Made by a program: the position numbers and the translations under genes
DNA from: Cohnella hashimotonis
Lineage (GTDB): Bacteria; Bacillota; Bacilli; Paenibacillales; Paenibacillaceae
Direction: 5' to 3'
DNA length: 64,000 nt
Assembly: GCF_030014955.1 (NCBI RefSeq)
Contig: NZ_JAGRPV010000001.1
Coordinates: forward strand, 5,518,001-5,582,000
The notes under the pieces: model-generated
What the model saw: the letters and a program-made list of their open reading frames with translations, nothing else
Databases searched by the model: none
What the model was told of the DNA's origin: nothing
In this document: positions 58,717-64,000 of the stretch, piece by piece
Layout of the letters: each line of letters begins with the position of its first letter
Position numbering within the stretch: position 1 is the first letter of the stretch

Positions 58717-59646
58717 ATGACTGACGCGAATATCGGCTCGTCCGCGCCCGGCATCGTCCCGCATCTGTGGTTCGATCGCGAGGCCAGGGAGGCTGCCGCA
58801 TTTTACAGCTCCGTCTTCCCCGATTCCGCCATTAAGAGCGTGACGACGCTGCGCGATACGCCGTCGGGCGATTCCGACATCGTCTCGTTCACGGTCTGGG
58901 GCAGGCCTTTCATGGCGATCTCCGCAGGCCCGCTGTTCAAGATAAATCCGTCCGTGTCGTTTATGGTGAACTTCGATCCGTCGCTGGACGACCGCGCGGG
59001 CGAGCTGCTGGACGAGATCTGGGACAAGCTCTCCGACGGCGGCGCCCCGCTCATGCCGCTGGGCGAGTATCCGTTCAGCAAGCGATACGGCTGGATTCGG
59101 GACAAGTATGGCGTCAATTGGCAGCTCATTCTGACCAATCCCGAGGGAGAGCCCCGCCCGACGATCATTCCTTCTCTCATGTTCACCGGGGACAACGCCG
59201 GCAGAGCCGAGGAAGCGCGCGAGCTTTATCTGTCCGTGTTCGAACGTTCCCGCCCTGGCCAACTCCATCGTTACGGTCCCGGCAGAGCGCCGGATCGGGA
59301 GGGCACGGTCATGTTCAGCGACTTTATGGTGGAAAACACCTGGATGACCGCAATGGACAGCGCGCACAATCACGGCTTTACCTTCAACGAGGCGGTCTCC
59401 CTGCTCGTCCGCTGCGACACGCAGGCGCAGATCGACGCCTACTGGAGCGCCTTGTCCGCCGATCCGCAGGCCGAGCAGTGCGGCTGGCTCAAGGACAAGT
59501 TCGGCCTGTCGTGGCAGATCGCGCCTGCCGCGATGGACGACATGATGGCGAATGGCACGCCCGAGCAGATCGCGCGCGTGACCGCGGCATTTATGCCGAT
59601 GAAGAAGCTCGATATCGCCAAGCTGGAGCAGGCATATCGCGGCTGA
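58717..59646 (+). CDS. PhnB-like VOC family protein, two tandem domains
   Basis: Protein of 309 residues with two copies of the 3-demethylubiquinone-methyltransferase-like (PhnB) glyoxalase fold. Copy 1 (about 10-135) has IVPHLWFDREAREAAAFYSS, PFMAISAGPLFKINPSVSFM and NWQLIL. Copy 2 (about 145-295) has MFTGDNAGRAEEARELYLSV, HNHGFTFNEAVSLLVRC and LSWQIAPAAM. Start choice: AAAAGGAGG lies seven bases before the ATG at 58717; the longer frame has no site. The family's enzymatic role is unclear despite the name. Confidence 0.9.
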   Translation: MTDANIGSSAPGIVPHLWFDREAREAAAFYSSVFPDSAIKSVTTLRDTPSGDSDIVSFTVWGRPFMAISAGPLFKINPSVSFMVNFDPSLDDRAGELLDEIWDKLSDGGAPLMPLGEYPFSKRYGWIRDKYGVNWQLILTNPEGEPRPTIIPSLMFTGDNAGRAEEARELYLSVFERSRPGQLHRYGPGRAPDREGTVMFSDFMVENTWMTAMDSAHNHGFTFNEAVSLLVRCDTQAQIDAYWSALSADPQAEQCGWLKDKFGLSWQIAPAAMDDMMANGTPEQIARVTAAFMPMKKLDIAKLEQAYRG

Positions 59647-59688
59647 AGCGACGGGGGCCTGGAACCTCCCTGCTGCGGCGGCTTGGAC

Positions 59689-59723
59689 AAAGAACCGCGA
59701 AGCTAGATGCTTCGCGGTTCTTT
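59689..59723. terminator. Terminator of the PhnB/VOC gene, probably bidirectional
   Basis: Perfect 15-bp stem AAAGAACCGCGAAGC/GCTTCGCGGTTCTTT with a TAGAT loop, followed on the plus strand by TTTTTG. It lies 43 bases past the VOC stop and 58 bases past the end of the converging sugar-isomerase gene. Confidence 0.93.
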
Positions 59724-59781
59724 TTGTGCCGGCTTTTCATTTTTGCGTCCAGTCAGTCATTTTCCCGGTTGACGCCCTTTC

Positions 59782-61182
59782 TCACCCGATGCTCACGACC
59801 CTCCAGCCCATGAGCTCGCCGAACCGCTCCAGCGCGGGCTTCGCATCGCCATAGACGATGACGCCATGATGGATGCCGCCGTGCCGGCTGAAGGACGCCA
59901 GAAATTCGGACACCGGCAGCCGAGGCGCGAACCATCCGCGGATGGCCTCCGGCATCCGGTCCCACCCTTGCGTATCCAGCATCTCCACCTCGGATAGGAT
60001 CAGCGTATAGCCGTCGTCCTTGGCCGGCGCCAGGCAGGCATACACCGCTTGACCGCCTCGGAATGCCGCATAGGCGGCGACGGGCGCGTCCGCGTCCGTA
60101 AAAGGAAAGGCCTTTTCCAGGAGCACGGGCTTCCCGGCGGCGGCGCGGAGATTCATCTCTCCCATATGGCTCACAAAAATTCGGTTATTCTCCCAGTCGG
60201 GACAGAACATCTCCGCGAACGAAGCGTCCGGATAGACGGAGAGCAGCGCGCCTACGAGCGCGGCGGTCAGGACATCGCCCTCGCCGGCATAACCGATGCC
60301 GCGGTCCATCGCTTTGCCGGCCTCCAGGAAAGGCATGCAGGGCAAGCCCGACGACTTCGTAATGTCCATGAAGTTCACGGTAAAAGCGGTCAGCCGGTGC
60401 TGCTCCGCCCATTGCCGCACCTTCAGGCAGGCTGCCGTCGATTGCCTGTATAGCCGCTCGTCCAGCTCGCCGATCTCGAAGCGTTCCCGGTCTGACTCGA
60501 GTTCCGCGTCGATCTGCGCGTCCGTTATTTCCGCGAACGTCGTCCGGCCGTCCGTCAAGTCGAATTCGACGGTCTCGATGCCGATCGCCTTGCGCAGCAT
60601 GTCGGTCGGTACCTCGAAGTCTCCCATGCCGGCAAACGGGCGCCCCAGCCTGCCCACCTTGGCCGTTCGCATCCCATCGGCGAGGCGGGCGGCTCTTACG
60701 CCTGCAACGACCCGATCCAGCACGTCCGACCGCGACCAGTGCCCCGCTTCGATCTGGAATGCCTTGCCCCGCCGGAGCAGCAGGTTGCACATATCCTGTA
60801 CGCCGTGTATGCCGTGATTGTACATAATCTCGTCCGGCAGCTGCGACGGGCCGAATTCGTATGTCGGCGTCGTGTCCAGCACGACAAGCGGAAGCTTCGT
60901 GGCCGCCAGCGCGCCGATGGATTCCAGGGAAGGCGAATATGCCAGATGCAGCGTCACGACGGCATCGACGGACTCGCTTTCGAAGCGGGCGATCGCTTCC
61001 TCGAACTCCGGTTTGACCCGGCAGAGCGGGACGGCGACGACATCGAGCCCTTTGCCGCGGAGCGCGCCGGCGATCGCGTGATGGAACGCGTCCACCCTTT
61101 CCCGAAGCTCGGGCCAATGATCGTCATATAGCCGGACGTACAGCGGCAGCAGCCCGATTTTCAGCGGCTTCGGCGGTTTCAT
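59782..61182 (-). CDS. L-fucose/L-arabinose isomerase family protein
   Basis: Cytoplasmic protein of 466 residues in the fold shared by L-fucose and L-arabinose isomerases. N-terminal Rossmann-like features (KIGLLPLYVRLYDDHWPELR, DAVVTLHLAYSPSLESIGAL) are followed by an acidic metal-site region in the middle and C-terminal half (TVNFMDITKSSGLPCMPFLE, GIGYAGEGDVLTAALVGAL). The gene overlaps the amidohydrolase by four bases. It is last in the operon with an FGGY kinase, so it probably interconverts an aldose and ketose before phosphorylation. The sugar is not determined. Confidence 0.85.
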   Translation of the reverse strand: MKPPKPLKIGLLPLYVRLYDDHWPELRERVDAFHHAIAGALRGKGLDVVAVPLCRVKPEFEEAIARFESESVDAVVTLHLAYSPSLESIGALAATKLPLVVLDTTPTYEFGPSQLPDEIMYNHGIHGVQDMCNLLLRRGKAFQIEAGHWSRSDVLDRVVAGVRAARLADGMRTAKVGRLGRPFAGMGDFEVPTDMLRKAIGIETVEFDLTDGRTTFAEITDAQIDAELESDRERFEIGELDERLYRQSTAACLKVRQWAEQHRLTAFTVNFMDITKSSGLPCMPFLEAGKAMDRGIGYAGEGDVLTAALVGALLSVYPDASFAEMFCPDWENNRIFVSHMGEMNLRAAAGKPVLLEKAFPFTDADAPVAAYAAFRGGQAVYACLAPAKDDGYTLILSEVEMLDTQGWDRMPEAIRGWFAPRLPVSEFLASFSRHGGIHHGVIVYGDAKPALERFGELMGWRVVSIG

Positions 61183-62237
61183 CGGCGCCTCTCCTTCCCG
61201 ATTCCGTTAACCAGGTCGAAGGCGTTGTTGTAAAAGACGTCCTCGATATCCTTCTTCCCCAAGTTCTCGGCGAGGCTCGCCTGCCGGAACGCTTCGATCT
61301 CCTCGTACATGAAAAAGGTCAACGCTTCCGCTTCCTCGCCATCGACCTCGCGCATGTTTTTATCGCCCGACACGTCGCCGTAAAGGCCCTTCGGCACCAG
61401 ATTGACGTAATGGCCGTTCTCGTAAATCCGCCGCATCCGCATCCGCAGGATCGGGAAATCACTGCCGAACAGTATGCGCTTCGGCCCGACCGCCTTGATC
61501 AGCGCCCGAAAAACGGTCTCGTTCGTATTGGCGCTAATATCGAACACCATGTTTTTCGTTTCGGCCAGCACCTCGAACGCGTTCCCGAGATCCTCCGGAC
61601 AATACGCTCTGCCTACATGCGCGATGATCAGCCTCAGCCCGGGATATTTCCGCTCGATCTCCAGCATTTGCATCAGATTGACGGGATCCTTCAGGCGGCC
61701 GTCTCTCGGAATATGCAGCATGGCGGCCCAGCCGCGCTTGCTCAGCACCTCCAGATGATGAGGCGGCAGGAAGTCGTAAATGCGAATCTCCTTCTCCGGA
61801 ATGCAGGTGTCGGCAAAGTTCAGATACACCTTGCAGCCGAGAAATCCGCCCTTCTCGATGCCTTCTTCGAACTCGGAGGCGCTGAGTCCGGGCTTCGTGA
61901 CCATAAAGGAAGGCAGCCCGTGCTTCTGCGCGCTCTCGCGGACATATTCGTTGCCGGCGTCGATATCGTATTCCAGGCTGACCTGGGAGAACAGCAGCGG
62001 CGTCACCTCTTTTCCCGGAAACATCAGGCGGTAGGTCTCGAACAGATCCTCCACCGAGTTGTCCCGGGCGACGAGCGAGGGCCAGGTCACCGCTCTTACG
62101 GGCGCGTTCGCCTCGCGAATCCGGATGCGGTCCAGCCATACATGCGTATGAATGTCGAAAATCCGCTCGGGCAGGAAGGATTGCAGCTTGCTCTCGTAAA
62201 AGGCCTTGTCCACTTCTTTGATCTGAAATAGGCTCAT
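61179..62237 (-). CDS. Amidohydrolase_2 family metal-dependent hydrolase
   Basis: TIM-barrel hydrolase of 352 residues. Metal ligands appear as RIFDIHTHVWLD near the N terminus, a His in IIAHVGRAYCPED and an Asp in ILFGSDFPILRMR. The fold is that of the Amidohydro_2 group, which includes lactonases and decarboxylases. Start choice: the ATG at 62237 has GGAG nine bases upstream; the ATG at 62252 overlaps the kinase stop. It is between the kinase and isomerase genes, so hydrolysis of a sugar lactone or a related ring-opening step is plausible. Confidence 0.85.
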   Translation of the reverse strand: MSLFQIKEVDKAFYESKLQSFLPERIFDIHTHVWLDRIRIREANAPVRAVTWPSLVARDNSVEDLFETYRLMFPGKEVTPLLFSQVSLEYDIDAGNEYVRESAQKHGLPSFMVTKPGLSASEFEEGIEKGGFLGCKVYLNFADTCIPEKEIRIYDFLPPHHLEVLSKRGWAAMLHIPRDGRLKDPVNLMQMLEIERKYPGLRLIIAHVGRAYCPEDLGNAFEVLAETKNMVFDISANTNETVFRALIKAVGPKRILFGSDFPILRMRMRRIYENGHYVNLVPKGLYGDVSGDKNMREVDGEEAEALTFFMYEEIEAFRQASLAENLGKKDIEDVFYNNAFDLVNGIGKERRR

Positions 62238-62251
62238 TTTGTCACGCTCCA

Positions 62252-63721
62252 TTATTCAGTAGGGAATCGCCTGGCAAACGCCTCGTATTGCCGCACATAG
62301 ATCTCATGCGCCTCGCGATCCGGCCGTCTCGTCAGCTTCGGAAACGCCGCTTGCTTGAAGGCTTCTCTCTCGTCGGGATACAGGCCGGCCGCCACGGTCG
62401 CCAGCAGCGCGGCTCCCGCGGCGCCGGCGCAAGATCCGTTAACCGTATGGACTTCAACGCCGAGCACGTCGGCAACGATCTGCGGCCAGGGATGCGTGTC
62501 CGAAGGTCCGCCGACCATCGTGACGGACGTAAAGCGGATGCCCGCTCGCGCGAGCCGATCGATGTGCGATTGAAGGAGATAAGCCGTGCCTGCCATTACG
62601 GCGCTTGCGAGATCGGATGCGGCAACGCCCTTCCAACGGCCGGTCCCGGCTTCGAGCAAGGGGTTGATGAGGAGGCCGCGGGCTCCCGGCGCTGCGGCGG
62701 CGGCGAGCGCGCTGAACGATTCGTACCTGTCCGGGGCATCGGAGATGTATTCGCGAACGATCCGGTCGACCGATACGGCGATTGCGGGCAGCGAGAACAT
62801 CGCGCCCCAAGGACCGTTCGGCTGCAGAAACGGATCCGTCAGCATGCCGTTGCCGACCACTTGGCTTCGTTCGGACAGCGGCGTGAAGCCCACCCACGAA
62901 GTGCCGCAGGAGAGCAGCAGCCCGCCCTCGTCCAGCACGCCCGCCCCTCTCGCGGCAGCGGGGTGATCGAAGCATCCGGCGGCCACGGGCGTGCCGGCCG
63001 GCAGCCCCGTAAGCGCGGAAGCCGCGTCAGTGATGCGGCCCAGCACCGATCCCGTCGCGACCAAGCGCGGCAGCTTTTCCTCAGGTATGCCGAGCGCGCG
63101 CAGGTATGGCGCATGCCAAACCTGCGTCTGCTGGTCCTGCAAATAGAAGGTCGTTGCCTGCGACGGATCGATCGCCCACTCGCCCGTCAGCCTGTACAGC
63201 ATGTATTCCGTGCTCATGCCGACCTTGGCCGACCGCTTGAGCAAATCCGGCTCATGAACGGACAGCCAGGATAGGTGGGCGAGCGGGAACGCTTTAAGGA
63301 GCGGCCAACCGGTTCGTTCGTGAACCGCCGCCGGCGTCAGCTTGCCGAGCTTGACATCCATCTCGTCCTTGACGCGCGCGTCCATCCAGCTGATCGCCGG
63401 ACGCATCGGTTCGCCCCGCTCGTTCAAAAGCACGGTATTCCCGCTTGCCGAAGCCATGCATAAGCCCGCTACGCGGCCGTCCGCCGGCAGCGCAGCAGAC
63501 AATTGGCGGATCGCGTCCGCAGTCAGACCGAACAAGGCTTCCGCATCGAACTCGACTCGCCCGTCCGGGTATGCGTCCAGCCGGGTTTCTGTCCTCGCCC
63601 TGGCTACGACCTCGCCCGCCGCGGACAGGAGCACGCCTTTGACCGCGGAAGTGCCAAGATCCAGTCCGATCGTATAGCGGTGCCGGTATTCGGAGCGGTC
63701 GGCATCAGAACGGATCGACAT
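62252..63721 (-). CDS. FGGY family carbohydrate kinase
   Basis: Sugar or polyol kinase of 489 residues, similar to xylulokinase and gluconokinase. The N-terminal phosphate-1 motif is [17 protein letters not shown]; the substrate region contains [15 protein letters not shown]. The C-terminal ATPase domain has [14 protein letters not shown] and [20 protein letters not shown], the family signature. The start overlaps the alanine dehydrogenase stop by 17 bases. The exact sugar is unknown; gene order suggests that it acts on the ketose made by the isomerase at 59782. Confidence 0.92.
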   Translation of the reverse strand: MSIRSDADRSEYRHRYTIGLDLGTSAVKGVLLSAAGEVVARARTETRLDAYPDGRVEFDAEALFGLTADAIRQLSAALPADGRVAGLCMASASGNTVLLNERGEPMRPAISWMDARVKDEMDVKLGKLTPAAVHERTGWPLLKAFPLAHLSWLSVHEPDLLKRSAKVGMSTEYMLYRLTGEWAIDPSQATTFYLQDQQTQVWHAPYLRALGIPEEKLPRLVATGSVLGRITDAASALTGLPAGTPVAAGCFDHPAAARGAGVLDEGGLLLSCGTSWVGFTPLSERSQVVGNGMLTDPFLQPNGPWGAMFSLPAIAVSVDRIVREYISDAPDRYESFSALAAAAAPGARGLLINPLLEAGTGRWKGVAASDLASAVMAGTAYLLQSHIDRLARAGIRFTSVTMVGGPSDTHPWPQIVADVLGVEVHTVNGSCAGAAGAALLATVAAGLYPDEREAFKQAAFPKLTRRPDREAHEIYVRQYEAFARRFPTE

Positions 63722-64000
63722 AAGCGAATCCGAGACTGTCCGCCACAGGCCGGCAAGTCACCGCTCCTTCGTAGGTGTTCAATCCGAGACGCAGATCCGG
63801 ATGCTCCGCCAGCGCCGGCTTGATCCCTTTGTTCGCCAGCTTGACCAAGTACGGGAGCATCGCCGCTTCAAGCGCGAAGGTGGAGGTGCGCGGTACCGCG
63901 CCGGGCATGTTGGCGACGGAATAGTGCACGACGCCGTGCTTTTCGTAGTAGGGGTTGTCATGCGTCGTCACCCGGTCGACCGTCTCGATCGAACCGCCCT
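63705..64000 (-). CDS. ald: Alanine dehydrogenase, C-terminal part (5' end outside window)
   Basis: The last about 98 residues of a gene entering from the right edge. The sequence [20 protein letters not shown] and [20 protein letters not shown] is highly characteristic of alanine dehydrogenase (NAD-dependent L-alanine to pyruvate), including the conserved Asn-Met-Pro-Gly active-site segment. It ends YVDPF at 63705, overlapping the kinase start by 17 bases, so they are probably on one transcript. Confidence 0.9.
   Translation of the reverse strand, partial: GGSIETVDRVTTHDNPYYEKHGVVHYSVANMPGAVPRTSTFALEAAMLPYLVKLANKGIKPALAEHPDLRLGLNTYEGAVTCRPVADSLGFAYVDPF

Overview
The window looks like a chromosomal segment of a GC-rich, spore-forming Firmicute of the Paenibacillaceae, with Cohnella or Paenibacillus the best guess. 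Reasons: strong AGGAGG-type ribosome binding sites, LplB/LplC-type sugar permeases paired with DUF3502-type and other binding lipoproteins, AraC regulators fused to membrane sensor domains, an S-layer-homology surface protein, a YjfB-type small protein, and a candidate sigma-K promoter in front of a probable spore-surface pair. No RNA gene, insertion sequence or CRISPR array was seen.

Layout. 1-20352 is a carbohydrate utilisation locus: a truncated permease and a binding lipoprotein (import set 1); a clan GH-D alpha-galactosidase-like enzyme; a DUF4091 protein; a 2209-residue secreted heparinase II/III-like lyase; then a minus-strand operon of binding lipoprotein, two permeases and a Gfo/Idh/MocA oxidoreductase (import set 2), with its likely AraC sensor-regulator behind it. 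20770-26975 holds a small unknown protein (possibly frameshifted), a dioxygenase/AraC pair, a TetR/EmrB-type efflux pair and a DJ-1/PfpI protein. 27117-32043 is a defence-like unit: response regulator, histidine kinase, membrane-anchored alpha/beta hydrolase, ABC ATPase and ABC permease. 32226-33912 holds a heme-monooxygenase-like protein, a repeat-filled gap and an FMN reductase. 34041-39698 is a six-gene operon with a spermidine/phosphonate-type ABC importer, a DeoR regulator and an alkaline-phosphatase-superfamily enzyme.

39909-44747 encodes a 1612-residue calcium-motif-rich S-layer-anchored protein with four 621-bp internal repeats. It is followed by a perfect terminator and an array of 51-bp repeats. 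45271-47278 is a TetR/MFS pair with three copies of a likely operator. 47271-48641 is a DUF6880-like gene broken by three in-frame stop codons. 48811-51862 holds a methyltransferase, a YjfB protein, a small zinc-ribbon membrane protein, an HxlR regulator next to a 28-codon remnant of a disulfide oxidoreductase, and a quinone-reductase-like dehydrogenase. 51992-55553 is a divergent AraC regulator and GH38 alpha-mannosidase. 55652-58206 is an AT-richer island with a beta-helix protein and a small Ala/Thr/Ile-rich protein behind a sigma-K-like promoter. 58717-59646 is a PhnB/VOC protein. 59782-64000 is a minus-strand operon reading alanine dehydrogenase, FGGY kinase, amidohydrolase, sugar isomerase.

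The sugar genes fit one theme: outside-acting lyase, uptake of released oligosaccharides by ABC importers driven by a separate ATPase, and cytoplasmic trimming by glycosidases and an oxidoreductase. All functions are read from sequence motifs and family knowledge. Substrates are not determined.
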